A stretch of DNA of 52,808 nucleotides from Candidatus Omnitrophota bacterium. GTDB lineage: Bacteria; Omnitrophota; Gorgyraeia; JAHJTE01. Position numbers and translations under genes: made by a program. Below the pieces are notes generated by a model. It saw only the letters and a program-made list of their open reading frames with translations. It searched no databases and was not told where the DNA came from. This document shows positions 7,932-18,804 of the stretch, in pieces (position 1 is the first letter of the stretch; every line of letters starts with the position of its first letter). Location: assembly GCA_020058285.1 (NCBI GenBank), contig JAGVEL010000039.1, positions 1 to 52,808 of the forward strand. The letters are read 5' to 3'.

Positions 7932-8960
7932 ATGCCTCAATTAAGAAAAGATCCGATTATCGGAAGATGGGTAATAATTGCAACAGAGCGGGCTAAGCGG
8001 CCTGATGATTTCAAAAAGATTGCCGAACCGCCGCCGCCTGAGGGCAAGGAATGTCCGTTTTGCGAAGGCAAGGAGCATCTTACCCCGCCTGAAATATTCA
8101 GTTTCCGGTCTCCGAAAAGCGCAGCAAATACTCCGGGTTGGCAATTACGAGTTGTTTCGAGCATTGCTCCGGTATTACATATTGAAGGAGATTTGGATAG
8201 GCACGGCCAGGGTGTTTACGATGTAATGAATGGTATAGGTGCACATGAAATTGTGATTGAAAGCCCCAAGCATATTGCTAACATGTCTGACCTTAGTGTT
8301 GAAGATATAAGCCGTACGATTTCTTGTTACATTCAGAGGATTAATGACCTAGGCCAGGACCCGCGATTTAAATATGTATTGATATTCAAAAATTATGGAT
8401 GGGTTGCTGGCGGCGGACACGTCCGACATACCCGTTCGCAGTTAATCGCGACTCCGGTAACGCCGAAGCGGGTTAAGGAAAAGTTAGTCGGAGCACATAA
8501 ATATTTTGAATACCATGAGCGTTGTGTTTTTTGCGATTTAATAAAACAGGAATTGAACGATAAACAAAGAATAATCGCCGAGATTGATGGCTTTATTGCT
8601 ATGACTCCTTTTGCTTCACGCTTTCCTTTTGAAGTTGTAATATACCCTAAAAAACACGCTTGTGATTTTACAACTTTAGAAATGCCCCTGAGAAATGATT
8701 TAGCTAATATTATGAAAATTGTATTAACTAAGTTAAAAGTTTGTTTGAATGACCCGCCATATAACTATTTAGTTCATACCGCGCCATTTCGTCGGCCCAA
8801 ACCAGGGTATTGGCGGACAATTGATCAGGATTTTCATTGGCATATTGAAATAACTCCGCGTTTAACCAGAGTAGCCGGTTTTGAGTGGGGAACAGGATTT
8901 TATATCTGTCCTGTGCAACCAGAAGAGGCAGCAAAATTTTTGAGAGAAACTAACGTTTAG
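7932..8960 (+). CDS. GalT-family nucleotidyltransferase paralogue lacking the nucleophilic His
   Basis: This 342-residue protein is a full-length member of the galactose-1-phosphate uridylyltransferase branch of the HIT superfamily and a clear paralogue of the next gene. The zinc-site elements CPFC, the ESPKH histidine and HERCVFC are kept, and the C-terminus has FHWHIEI and RVAGFEWGTGFYICP. The active-site HxHxQ motif reads HTRSQ at residues 166-170: the first His (zinc ligand in E. coli GalT) stays, but the second, which forms the uridylyl-His intermediate, is Arg168 (CGT at 8433-8435, one transition from CAT). The usual Glu before it is also Arg. It is probably unable to do the ping-pong reaction. 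A regulatory, heteromeric or changed-chemistry role is inference. Confidence 0.85.
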   Translation: MPQLRKDPIIGRWVIIATERAKRPDDFKKIAEPPPPEGKECPFCEGKEHLTPPEIFSFRSPKSAANTPGWQLRVVSSIAPVLHIEGDLDRHGQGVYDVMNGIGAHEIVIESPKHIANMSDLSVEDISRTISCYIQRINDLGQDPRFKYVLIFKNYGWVAGGGHVRHTRSQLIATPVTPKRVKEKLVGAHKYFEYHERCVFCDLIKQELNDKQRIIAEIDGFIAMTPFASRFPFEVVIYPKKHACDFTTLEMPLRNDLANIMKIVLTKLKVCLNDPPYNYLVHTAPFRRPKPGYWRTIDQDFHWHIEITPRLTRVAGFEWGTGFYICPVQPEEAAKFLRETNV

Positions 8961-8986
8961 TTTAGCCGAATAAGAAAAGGTTAGAT

Positions 8987-9987
8987 ATGGGACAATTGCG
9001 TAGAGATCCGATAGTTGGCCGCTGGGTAATTGTAAATGTTGAAAAACCAAAATTGCCAGAACAATTTGAGGTTACTAAGCATGAGTTTACTCAAAAGGCA
9101 AATTGCGCATTTTGCTATGGCCATGAAAACATGACTCCTCCGGAGATAGATGCGGTTAGGCCGCCAGATACCTTACCCAATACTCCGGGATGGGCTGTTC
9201 GCGTTGTTCCGAATAAATTTCCGGCATTGAGGATTGAAGGTGAGCTTAATCCCGAAGGGATTGGTATCTATGACATGCTAAACGGCATAGGTGCTCATGA
9301 GGTTCTCATTGAAAGCCCGGAGCATGAAAAAAACTTAGCTGATCTAGAGGTAGGCCAGATTAGGGATTTTATTGATATGGCTTGCCGCAGGGCGATTTCA
9401 TTAACCGGAGATAAACGTTTTAAATATATCTTGCTTTTTAAGAACTACGGAGTGGATGCAGGCGCATCCTTAGAGCACGGCCATGGACAGATGATTGCCT
9501 TGCCGATGATCCCTAAAAATGCCTACGAGGAATTAGAAGGAGCGTACCGTTATTTTGAATACCATGAGCGCTGCATTTTTTGTGATATCATTCGGCAAGA
9601 AAAACAAGAGAAACTGCGTATTGTTTGTGAAAATGAATTATTTGTGGCATTTTGCCCTTTTGCTTCGCGTTTTCCGTTTCAAGTTTGGCTTATCTCAAAG
9701 CAGCATTCTCCATATTTTTGCCATATGAGCGCTCAGGAGAAAAATAAGCTTTCTGAGATTTTAAAATGTTCTTTGCTAAAAATAAAAAAAGTTTTACGTG
9801 ATCCGAGTTATAATTTTATTCTTCATACTTCGCCTTTGGATATTAAACAGGCTGAAGGTTTTCATTGGTATGTAGAGATAATGCCCAAGCTTACGCGCGT
9901 AGCTGGTTTTGAATGGGGAAGTGGATTCTATATTGTCCCGACTCCACCAGAGGTGGCGGCTAAATTTTTAAGAGAAGCTGAAATTTA

Positions 9988-9988
<1 letters not shown>
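8987..9988 (+). CDS. galT: Galactose-1-phosphate uridylyltransferase-family protein (intact HxHxQ)
   Basis: This is a 333-residue GalT-family enzyme. It carries CAFC, the ESPEH histidine, the full active site EHGHGQ with nucleophile His166 (codon 9482-9484) and Gln168, and HERCIFC. It would move UMP between UDP-glucose and hexose-1-phosphate (Leloir pathway). The related plant/archaeal ADP-glucose phosphorylase branch is an alternative, since no galE or galK is nearby. It lies 26 bases after the paralogue with matching ends (EVAAKFLREAEI against EEAAKFLRETNV), so this is a tandem duplication. It is followed immediately by a structured repeat that overlaps its stop codon. Confidence 0.88.
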
Positions 9989-11244
<1,256 letters not shown>

Positions 11245-11250
11245 TATAAA

Positions 11251-12435
11251 ATGGCAAAACTATCCATTAAGGATTTACCTTTAAAAAATAAGCGCTTGCT
11301 GATGCGCGTTGATTTTAATGTGCCGCAGGATGAATCAGGCCAGATTACTGATGATATCCGCATCCGCGCAAGCCTACCGACTATAAAATATGCCTTGGAT
11401 AACGGCGTATCAAAGTTAATCTTAATGTCACATTTAGGCAGGCCTGACGGAGAAGTCAAGGAAAAGCTTAGGCTTAATCCCGTGGGGCAACGCCTAAGCA
11501 AGCTTCTTGGCGAAAAAGTGTGCAAACTCGATGATTGCATTGGTCCGGAAATAGCTGAGAGTATTAAAAAAGCAAAAGAAAGAGTCGTGCTTTTAGAGAA
11601 TCTGCGTTTTCATAAAGAAGAAGAGAAGAATGACCCTAATTTTGCCAAGCAATTAGCCAGCCTTGGAGATTTTTTTGTTAACGATGCTTTTGGCACAGCG
11701 CATCGCGCTCACGCATCAACTGAAGGAGTAACGCATTATCTAAAATCAGCTGCCGGATTTTTACTGGATAAGGAAATTCAATATTTGGGCGAAGCCTTAG
11801 AAAAACCAGTTCAGCCGTTTATGGTTATTTTAGGCGGAGTAAAGGTTTCAGATAAGATTGCGGTTATTGAAAATCTATTGCCAAAAGCGCAAAGTATTCT
11901 TATTGGCGGAGGTATGGCTTATACATTTTTAAAGGCACAAGGCGTAAAGATAGGAAAGTCAAAGTTGGAAGCAGAGAAAGTCGATTTTGCCGGAGAAATC
12001 TTAAAAAAAGCCCAACAGCTTGGGAAAAAAATTGTTTTGCCCTTAGACCATGTAGTAGCAACAGGCTTGGATAGCCCGCAAACAGCTAAGATTATAAATG
12101 ACGTCAATATTCCGGATGACCTCGTAGGATTAGACATCGGCCCTAAGACTATAAAACTCTTTAAAGATGAGTTAAAGAATGCCTTAATCATCTGTTGGAA
12201 CGGGCCGTTAGGTGTAAGTGAGATTAAAGAATTTAGCCGCGGAACAAAAGAGATAATGGAATTTATCACTAACTTGAAAGCGGTAACGATTTTAGGTGGA
12301 GGAGACACTGCAGCAGCAGCCAGTCAATTCAAATTGGATAGCTTGGTAACCCATATTTCTACTGGCGGTGGGGCATCGTTAGAATATATGGAAGGAAAAG
12401 TGCTGCCCGGAATTGCTGCTTTGACGGACCGATGA
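11251..12435 (+). CDS. pgk: Phosphoglycerate kinase
   Basis: This 394-residue monomeric kinase makes ATP from 1,3-bisphosphoglycerate. Visible family motifs are RVDFNVPQDE near residue 19, SHLGRP, LLENLRFHKEEE, NDAFGTAHRAHAST, the VILGGVKVSDKI hinge region and the C-terminal nucleotide loop TILGGGDTAAA with STGGGASLE. Length is typical. It starts 6 bases after gap without an obvious Shine-Dalgarno, and its stop overlaps the tpiA start by 4 bases (ATGA), so translation is coupled. Confidence 0.98.
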   Translation: MAKLSIKDLPLKNKRLLMRVDFNVPQDESGQITDDIRIRASLPTIKYALDNGVSKLILMSHLGRPDGEVKEKLRLNPVGQRLSKLLGEKVCKLDDCIGPEIAESIKKAKERVVLLENLRFHKEEEKNDPNFAKQLASLGDFFVNDAFGTAHRAHASTEGVTHYLKSAAGFLLDKEIQYLGEALEKPVQPFMVILGGVKVSDKIAVIENLLPKAQSILIGGGMAYTFLKAQGVKIGKSKLEAEKVDFAGEILKKAQQLGKKIVLPLDHVVATGLDSPQTAKIINDVNIPDDLVGLDIGPKTIKLFKDELKNALIICWNGPLGVSEIKEFSRGTKEIMEFITNLKAVTILGGGDTAAAASQFKLDSLVTHISTGGGASLEYMEGKVLPGIAALTDR

Positions 12436-13193
12436 GAACACCAATTATTGCTGGAAACTGGAAGATGAACAAAACTATCCCTGAGGCTATTGAATTAGCT
12501 AATAGCCTTAAGAGAGAGTTCTTGGATATCCAAGGAGTTGAGGTTGTAATCTGTCCGCCATTTACAGCCCTTTCTGAGGTTTTTGAAATATTAAACAGTT
12601 CCAATATAAAACTCGGTGCACAAAATATGTCTTGCCAGGAAGAAGGCGCGTTTACCGGAGAGGTATCAGCCAAGATGCTAAGGGACGCAGGATGCCAGTT
12701 CGTTATCTTAGGCCATTCTGAAAGAAGGCAGTATTTTTTTGAGACAGATAATCTAATAAATAACAAGATCAAGGCAGCCCTAAAGAATAATTTGACACCG
12801 ATAGTCTGTGTTGGTGAAACACTGGACGAGCGCGAGAATGAGAAAACTTTTGATGTAATTCAAACTCAAATTTCCGGAGTATTAAAAGATATAAAAGCGG
12901 TTGATTTAGAGAAAATTATATTTGCTTACGAGCCGGTTTGGGCAATCGGCACAGGTAAAAATGCGACAAGTGCTCAGGCCGAGGAAGTTCATAAGTTTAT
13001 TCGCTCGTTTTTAAAAAAGTGCTATAATGAAGAAACGGCCAATGCAGTTAGAATACAATATGGTGGCAGCGTAAAGCCGGAAAATTTCTCAGAGCTTATT
13101 AGCCAAGAGGATATTGACGGAGCATTGGTTGGCGGCGCTAGTTTACAAATGGAGGCTTTTGTAAAAATCGTAAAACAATGTTTGGCATCTTAA
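12432..13193 (+). CDS. tpiA: Triosephosphate isomerase
   Basis: This 253-residue TIM-barrel enzyme interconverts dihydroxyacetone phosphate and glyceraldehyde-3-phosphate. It has AGNWKMNKT (Asn and catalytic Lys), LGHSERRQ (catalytic His) and AYEPVWAIGTG (catalytic Glu with the flexible loop), then IQYGGSVKPEN and DGALVGGASL for the phosphate site. It is a stand-alone TPI, not a Pgk fusion. It overlaps pgk by 4 bases at the start and secG by 16 bases at the end. Confidence 0.98.
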   Translation: MRTPIIAGNWKMNKTIPEAIELANSLKREFLDIQGVEVVICPPFTALSEVFEILNSSNIKLGAQNMSCQEEGAFTGEVSAKMLRDAGCQFVILGHSERRQYFFETDNLINNKIKAALKNNLTPIVCVGETLDERENEKTFDVIQTQISGVLKDIKAVDLEKIIFAYEPVWAIGTGKNATSAQAEEVHKFIRSFLKKCYNEETANAVRIQYGGSVKPENFSELISQEDIDGALVGGASLQMEAFVKIVKQCLAS

Positions 13194-13573
13194 TTTTTAT
13201 ACATTCAATTATTGGAATTCTGTTGATTGTTGCTGTGTTGGTTCAGTCAGGTAGAAGCGGAGGCTTGACTGAGACATTCGGCGGCGCAGCTGAGTCAATA
13301 TTCGGTACAAAGACTAATGTATTTATGGTTCGCCTGACAACTACATTAGCCGCTCTATTTATCATAAGCTGCCTTACCTTGGCTTACCTGTCAAAACAAC
13401 AATCACTTTCTTTAATGGAGAAAGCAAAAGTATCTAAGCCTAAAGAACCAACCAAACCAAAAGCGCCAGAGGAGGTAAATACCGCAGAGCAAAAAGAACC
13501 TGTTCGGGTTGGCGAGAGTAAGTCAATAATCACTACTAATAAGGTTAATGAAACTGGGACAACTGCAAAATAA
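13178..13573 (+). CDS. secG: Protein translocase subunit SecG
   Basis: This 131-residue membrane protein is an auxiliary part of the SecYEG channel. Two transmembrane segments (about residues 2-22 and 50-70) flank the family signature VQSGRSGGLTETFGGAAESIFGTKT. The tail from about residue 80 is charged and rich in Lys, Pro and Glu (KEPTKPKAPEE), longer than in minimal SecG proteins. It starts inside tpiA (16-base overlap), which is common for gap-pgk-tpi-secG operons, and is followed by a terminator. Confidence 0.92.
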   Translation: MFGILIFIHSIIGILLIVAVLVQSGRSGGLTETFGGAAESIFGTKTNVFMVRLTTTLAALFIISCLTLAYLSKQQSLSLMEKAKVSKPKEPTKPKAPEEVNTAEQKEPVRVGESKSIITTNKVNETGTTAK

Positions 13574-13601
13574 TTTTTTTCTAATTTAGCGGCTTAATTT
13601 T

Positions 13602-13636
13602 AACTACCAATTGTTTGGTAGTTTTTTTATTTTTTC
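13602..13636 (+). terminator. Rho-independent terminator after secG
   Basis: AACTACCAA (13602-13610) pairs perfectly with TTGGTAGTT (13615-13623) around a 4-base loop, followed by a T-rich tract. It closes the gap-pgk-tpiA-secG operon, 18 bases before the peptide transporter gene. Confidence 0.85.
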
Positions 13637-13654
13637 ACGACTTTCACTGATTTT

Positions 13655-15283
13655 ATGTCTAAAAAAGATTTTTGTAAAAGTTTATTTTTGGTTTTCTTAT
13701 TTTTTATTCTAATATCATTGCCGAGTGAGGCCCGGCCAGAAATTAAGCCGGATTACGGAGATAGTATTGTGGTTGGTTCTATTGGTGATGCGCGTACATT
13801 AATCCCAATAATCGCCTCTGACAGCGCTTCTGCGGAAATTTGCTCCTTGGTATTTAATGGTTTGGTGAAATATGATAAGGATATTAACCTTGTTCCGGAT
13901 TTAGCAGAAAGTTGGCAGATTTTAGATAACGGTCTGACTATTTTATTTAAATTAAAGAAAAATGTTCGCTGGCATGATGGGGTAAAATTTAGCGCAAAAG
14001 ATGTTGAGTTTACGTTTAAAAAACTCATTGACCCAAATACAAAAACGCCTTACAGCGGTGATTTTGAAAAGGTAAAAAACCTGGAAGTAATCGATGATTA
14101 TACTCTTAAGGTTAGCTATATTGAGCCGTTTGCTCCCGGTTTAGCCAGTTGGGGTATGCCGATAATGCCTGAACACCTCTTAAAAAATGAGGATTTTAAT
14201 AAGACGCAATTCAGCCGCAAACCCGTAGGCACTGGTCCATATAAATTTAAATTGTGGAATACCCAAGAAAAGATTATCTTAGAGGCTAACGATGACTATT
14301 TTGAAGGCCGGCCTTATATTGACCGTTATATCTATCGCGTTATTCCGGATCAGGCAACGTTATTCTTAGAGATTCAGGTAGAGGGCGTTGATTTCACCGG
14401 CCTGTCACCGTTTCAGGATCAATATCAGACAAATACAAAGTTTTTTAAAAAGTCATTTAACAAATACCGCATCCCGAGTTTTGGCTTTACTTATTTAGGG
14501 TTTAATCTAAAAAACCCTTTTTTTATTGATAGTCGTGTTCGTAAGGCTTTAGATTATGCAATTGATAAACAGGAGATAATCCGCGGCGTACTTTTAGGTT
14601 TAGGCAAAGAGTGCACTGGGCCGTTTATTCCTGATTCCTGGGCGTATAACCCAAAAGTTCTGCCTCATTCTTATAACCCCGGGAAAGCCAGGGAGCTTTT
14701 AAAAGAATCGGGCTGGCAAGATACCAATAATGACGGTTGGTTGGATAAAGATAGCAAGATTTTTGAATTCACGATTATTACTAATCAAGGTAATGATGAG
14801 CGCAAGACTGCCGCCGAGATTATCCAGAAGAGGTTAAAAGAAATCGGGATAAGGGTAAAAATAAAAGTTATTGAATGGTCGGCATTTATCAGTGAATTCA
14901 TAGATAAAAGAAGGTTCGATGCCTGCTTACTCGGCTGGTCCTTGTCGCGCGACCCGGATAATTTCGATATCTGGCACTCATCTAAGACAAGAGAAGGAGA
15001 ATTCAACTTTATCAGCTATAAAAATCCGGTTGTAGACGCGCTCCTCGAAACTGCGCGCAAAACATTCAACCAGGAAGAACGCGCAAAGGATTACAAAAAA
15101 ATACATGAGCTTATTTATGAGGATTGTCCTTATGTTTTTCTTTATGTTCCGGATAGCCTGCCAATAATAAACAAGCGTTTTCTCGGCATAAAGCCAGCAC
15201 CATTAGGTTTGACTTATGATTTTATTAAATGGTGGGTGCCACGCGAAATGCAAAAGTATAACCGAATAAGGCTTCAAAAATGA
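13655..15283 (+). CDS. Peptide ABC transporter substrate-binding protein (SBP family 5)
   Basis: This 542-residue secreted binding protein starts with a signal peptide (basic MSKKDFCK, hydrophobic [12 protein letters not shown], likely cleavage near SEA). Family 5 features are LNPDLAESW-type [42 protein letters not shown] and [15 protein letters not shown]. It would capture di- or oligopeptides in the periplasm and deliver them to the permeases downstream. The 4-base overlap with the next gene shows an operon. Nickel or other ligands of this family cannot be excluded. Confidence 0.92.
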   Translation: MSKKDFCKSLFLVFLFFILISLPSEARPEIKPDYGDSIVVGSIGDARTLIPIIASDSASAEICSLVFNGLVKYDKDINLVPDLAESWQILDNGLTILFKLKKNVRWHDGVKFSAKDVEFTFKKLIDPNTKTPYSGDFEKVKNLEVIDDYTLKVSYIEPFAPGLASWGMPIMPEHLLKNEDFNKTQFSRKPVGTGPYKFKLWNTQEKIILEANDDYFEGRPYIDRYIYRVIPDQATLFLEIQVEGVDFTGLSPFQDQYQTNTKFFKKSFNKYRIPSFGFTYLGFNLKNPFFIDSRVRKALDYAIDKQEIIRGVLLGLGKECTGPFIPDSWAYNPKVLPHSYNPGKARELLKESGWQDTNNDGWLDKDSKIFEFTIITNQGNDERKTAAEIIQKRLKEIGIRVKIKVIEWSAFISEFIDKRRFDACLLGWSLSRDPDNFDIWHSSKTREGEFNFISYKNPVVDALLETARKTFNQEERAKDYKKIHELIYEDCPYVFLYVPDSLPIINKRFLGIKPAPLGLTYDFIKWWVPREMQKYNRIRLQK

Positions 15284-16254
15284 TTCAATATATTGTCCGC
15301 AGATTATTTTCTTTAATTCCTTTATTTGTAGGTATAACTCTAATTTCATTTTTTGTTATTCATCTTGCACCCGGAAAACCCTCCAGCCTGCAGACTGATT
15401 TAAACCCAAAAGTCAGCCTTGAGGTTAGAGAGAGGCTGGCTAAGGTTTATGGCTTGGATAAGCCGCTGATTGTCCAGTACAAAAATTGGTTCTTAAGGCT
15501 TGTCCGGTTTGATTTTGGCCGTTCATTTTTAGATGACCGGCTGGTTTGGGATAAGATAAAAGAGCGCATTCCCATAACTTTAGGCATAAATTTATTATCA
15601 CTTTTGTTGATTTTGATTGTTGGTATTCCTTTGGGCGTAAATGCAGCTTTGAAATCCGGCTCTTTTTTTGATAAGGCAACTACGGTGTTTGTCTTTTTTG
15701 GATTTGCTATGCCGACTTTCTGGTTAGCATTATTGTTAATGAACCTATTCGGGATAAATCTGCAAATATTGCCTATCTCTGGCATAAAATCTATTGATTT
15801 TGAATTCATGAATTTAGCGCAGAAAATCGCTGACTTAGGCCGGCATTTGATTTTACCGGTGTTTGTTTCGGCAGTTGGAGGCTTGGCCGGCATATCTCGT
15901 TATATGCGCCAGGGAATGCTCGAGGTAAAGCTCAGCGAGTTTGTTTTGGCTGCCCGGGCCAGGGGATTGCCCGAAAGAGTTATAATTTATAATCATGCCT
16001 TGCGTAATGCCCTGATTCCGATTATCACTATTCTTGGGCTATCTTTGCCTGGGCTATTTGGCGGTAGTGTAATATTCGAAACAATATTTGCAATACCCGG
16101 CTTAGGCAGGTTGTTTTTTGAGGCAGTAATGAGCCGGGATTACCCGTTGATAATGGGTGAATTGGTCTTGGGCAGTATTTTAACATTACTCGGCAATTTA
16201 ATTGCGGATATTGCTAATGCTTACGTTGATCCGCGCATAAGGTATTCACGATGA
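15280..16254 (+). CDS. Peptide ABC transporter permease, DppB/OppB type
   Basis: This 324-residue inner-membrane permease starts [27 protein letters not shown] (written here as the family's N-terminal helix), has the family-typical extracytoplasmic segment [12 protein letters not shown], six predicted helices and the EAA coupling loop [25 protein letters not shown] that contacts the ATPase. It overlaps its neighbours by 4 bases on both sides. Confidence 0.95.
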   Translation: MIQYIVRRLFSLIPLFVGITLISFFVIHLAPGKPSSLQTDLNPKVSLEVRERLAKVYGLDKPLIVQYKNWFLRLVRFDFGRSFLDDRLVWDKIKERIPITLGINLLSLLLILIVGIPLGVNAALKSGSFFDKATTVFVFFGFAMPTFWLALLLMNLFGINLQILPISGIKSIDFEFMNLAQKIADLGRHLILPVFVSAVGGLAGISRYMRQGMLEVKLSEFVLAARARGLPERVIIYNHALRNALIPIITILGLSLPGLFGGSVIFETIFAIPGLGRLFFEAVMSRDYPLIMGELVLGSILTLLGNLIADIANAYVDPRIRYSR

Positions 16255-17072
16255 AGATATTCAGAAATATTTATAATAATAAATTGGTATTTTTTGGTTC
16301 AATAATTATTTTACTGCTGGTGTTTATTGCAATCTTTGCGCCCTGGCTATCTCGTTATGATCCCAGCGATATTGATTTAAATAATATTTTAGCTGGACCT
16401 TCTTTTAAGAATATTTTAGGAACGGATTCTTTAGGCCGGGATTTGTTAAGTCGGATTATGTTTGGCGCAAAGGTTTCTTTAAAGGTTGGGTTTATTGCTG
16501 TAGGTATCTCTACAATAATAGGTATATTTATTGGCTCTATTGCCGGGTTTTTTGGTCGGTGGCTTGATTCACTGCTAATGCGTTTTGTTGATTTGATGCT
16601 TTGTTTTCCGACGTTCTTTTTAATACTTTCAGTGATAGCGATTCTAGAGCCATCTATAACCAATATCATGATTATTATTGGCTTAACCAGTTGGATGGGC
16701 ATTGCGCGCATTGTCCGTTCACAGGTTCTTAGCTTAAAAGAACGAGAATTTATTCAGGCAGCTAAGGTTATTGGAGCAAGCAATGCGCGTATAATCATCC
16801 GTCATCTACTGCCTAACGCTTTGGGGCCAATAATAGTTTCTGCTGTCTTAGGGATGGCCTACGCTATACTCGTGGAGTCAAGTTTAAGTTTTCTTGGGTT
16901 GGGTGTTCAACCGCCAACTCCTTCCTGGGGAAATATTCTTATCGAAGCTAAGGCAACACTCGGCATAGCCTGGTGGTTGACGTTATTTCCGGGTCTGGCA
17001 ATATTTATTACCATACTAGGGTTTGATATATTAGGCGAAGGCTTAAGAAACTGGTTTAAAAATTATGAATGA
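16251..17072 (+). CDS. Peptide ABC transporter permease, DppC/OppC type
   Basis: This 273-residue partner permease has the N-terminal helix followed by the family's RYDPSDID and the [22 protein letters not shown] segment, then helices and the coupling loop ([28 protein letters not shown]). The C-terminus has [18 protein letters not shown] and [20 protein letters not shown]. It pairs with the preceding permease to form the channel. It overlaps the next gene by 8 bases. Confidence 0.95.
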   Translation: MKIFRNIYNNKLVFFGSIIILLLVFIAIFAPWLSRYDPSDIDLNNILAGPSFKNILGTDSLGRDLLSRIMFGAKVSLKVGFIAVGISTIIGIFIGSIAGFFGRWLDSLLMRFVDLMLCFPTFFLILSVIAILEPSITNIMIIIGLTSWMGIARIVRSQVLSLKEREFIQAAKVIGASNARIIIRHLLPNALGPIIVSAVLGMAYAILVESSLSFLGLGVQPPTPSWGNILIEAKATLGIAWWLTLFPGLAIFITILGFDILGEGLRNWFKNYE

Positions 17073-17859
17073 GTTGCTAAAAATAGAGAATTTAACTGTT
17101 TGTTATTTTCAAGGGTCGCAAGCTATTCCGGCGCTAACCGGGGTTAATCTGGAAATAGACAAAGGAAGTATTGTTGGGTTAGTCGGCGAGAGTGGCTGCG
17201 GTAAGACAACCTTAGCTAAAAGTATAGTTTCGCTTTTGCCTGGCAATGCACAAATCCTAAGCGGCAAGATTATTTATCAGGGAAAAAATTTGCTCGATTT
17301 CAACGATAGGCAAATTAGCCAAATACGCGGCAGAGAAATTGGTTATATTTTTCAAGATCCTAGCGCAGCGCTAAACCCAGTGATAACAATCGGAAATCAG
17401 CTGATAGAAACGATCAGGCATTTAAGAAAAGTACCAGAAAACCTTGCAAGGAATGAGGCAAAAGAATTATTAGACCTAGTAAAGGTGCCTGAGCCAGGGG
17501 AGATTTTAAGATTTTTCCCTCATCAGCTTTCCGGAGGGATGAACCAAAGGATTATGATTGCTTTGACTTTGGCTTGCCAGCCGAGGTTGTTAATTTGCGA
17601 CGAGCCGACATCAAATCTCGATGTTACAATAGCTGCCTCGATATTGCAACTACTGTTAGAGTTAAAGAAGAAATTAAACTTATCAATAATTTTTATAACC
17701 CACGATTTATCATTAATTCGGTTTTTTGCAGAGAGTGTTGCAGTCCTTTATCAAGGTAGGTTAGTTGAGTTTCAGGAGACATCTGGAATTTTTAATCATC
17801 CGAAAGATAATTATACCCGGGATTTGATTGCCGCAAGTTTCCAGGCTAGTTCACTTTAG
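17065..17859 (+). CDS. Peptide ABC transporter ATPase, DppD/OppD type (short)
   Basis: This 264-residue ATPase has Walker A GESGCGKTT (about 41-49), the Q-loop IFQDPSAALNPV, signature LSGGMNQR, Walker B LLICDEPTSNLD and H-loop THD. It ends right after the HPKDNYTRDLIAA segment, so it lacks the C-terminal oligopeptide/HPY extension of about 60 residues that DppD proteins normally have; the partner ATPase downstream retains one. The shortening is seen directly, with no frameshift evident. It powers the importer together with the next gene. Confidence 0.93.
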   Translation: MNELLKIENLTVCYFQGSQAIPALTGVNLEIDKGSIVGLVGESGCGKTTLAKSIVSLLPGNAQILSGKIIYQGKNLLDFNDRQISQIRGREIGYIFQDPSAALNPVITIGNQLIETIRHLRKVPENLARNEAKELLDLVKVPEPGEILRFFPHQLSGGMNQRIMIALTLACQPRLLICDEPTSNLDVTIAASILQLLLELKKKLNLSIIFITHDLSLIRFFAESVAVLYQGRLVEFQETSGIFNHPKDNYTRDLIAASFQASSL

Positions 17860-17862
17860 ATT

Positions 17863-18804
17863 ATGATCGAACCCTTAGTTAAATTAAATAATATCAGTAA
17901 ATACTACTACGTCCAAAAAAACTTCTTTTCAACAAAAAAAATCGAAGTCAGGGCAGTTGATGGAATAAGTTTTTCTATAAATCCCGGAGAGACTTTGGGT
18001 TTAGTCGGCGAAAGTAGCTGTGGCAAGACAACGCTGGCTAAACTTATTTTAAGATTAGTTACACCGACAAAAGGTGAGATTGTTTTTGGCTCTCAGATTT
18101 CCGATTTACGCAAGGATGTGCAAATGGTCTTTCAGAACCCGTATAATTCTCTAGACCCGATGATGCGCATAGAGGATATTATCCTAGAGCCACTTTTAAT
18201 CCATCGAATTGTTAATAAGAAACAAAAGAGTGATAAGGCTTTGGAATTATTGCGCTTAGTTTGTCTTGATTCTGATGTTCTCTATAGATTGCCTCAAGCA
18301 TTTAGCGGAGGGCAGCGCCAGCGTATAAGTTTAGCCCGGGCCATGGCAACAAACCCGAAGATTATTATATTAGATGAACCGGTTTCATCTTTGGATGTAA
18401 TGATCCAGGGGCAGGTTTTAAAGTTGCTAAAGGACTTGCAACTAAAATTTAATTTGAGTTTTTTGTTCATAACTCATAATCTTTCTGTAGCTAGGAATTT
18501 TTGTGACCAAATTTTAGTCATGTACCTGGGTAAGATTATGGAGAGAGCTTTGGTGGGCGAATTATTCAATAAGCCAATGCATCCTTATACTGAATCACTT
18601 ATTCTTGCATCTATTCAGAAAAAGAGTAAATTAAAAGGAGATATCTCGCGCATTAGGCTAACCAGAGGATGTATTTTTAACCCGCGCTGCCCTTATACGC
18701 AAGAAAAATGTTTTAATATAGAGCCTATTTTAGAGGAAAAAGAGAATAACCATTTTGCATATTGTCATTTCCCGCTTAAAAATTTTTCTCGAGGTGAAAA
18801 ATGA
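17863..18804 (+). CDS. Peptide ABC transporter ATPase, DppF/OppF type
   Basis: This 313-residue ATPase has Walker A GESSCGKTT, the Q-loop VFQNPYNSLDP, signature FSGGQRQRI, Walker B IIILDEPVSSLDV and H-loop THN. The C-terminal oligo/HPY extension is present: HPYTESLI, then the cysteine cluster GCIFNPRCPYTQEKC (four cysteines with the later AYCHF), which in some homologues holds an iron-sulphur cluster. It lies 3 bases after its partner and overlaps the next membrane gene by 4 bases. Confidence 0.94.
   Translation: MIEPLVKLNNISKYYYVQKNFFSTKKIEVRAVDGISFSINPGETLGLVGESSCGKTTLAKLILRLVTPTKGEIVFGSQISDLRKDVQMVFQNPYNSLDPMMRIEDIILEPLLIHRIVNKKQKSDKALELLRLVCLDSDVLYRLPQAFSGGQRQRISLARAMATNPKIIILDEPVSSLDVMIQGQVLKLLKDLQLKFNLSFLFITHNLSVARNFCDQILVMYLGKIMERALVGELFNKPMHPYTESLILASIQKKSKLKGDISRIRLTRGCIFNPRCPYTQEKCFNIEPILEEKENNHFAYCHFPLKNFSRGEK

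Noticed and set aside
11919-12308. Open frame on the - strand inside pgk
   Set aside because: It is antisense to conserved pgk coding sequence, with composition typical of a shadow.
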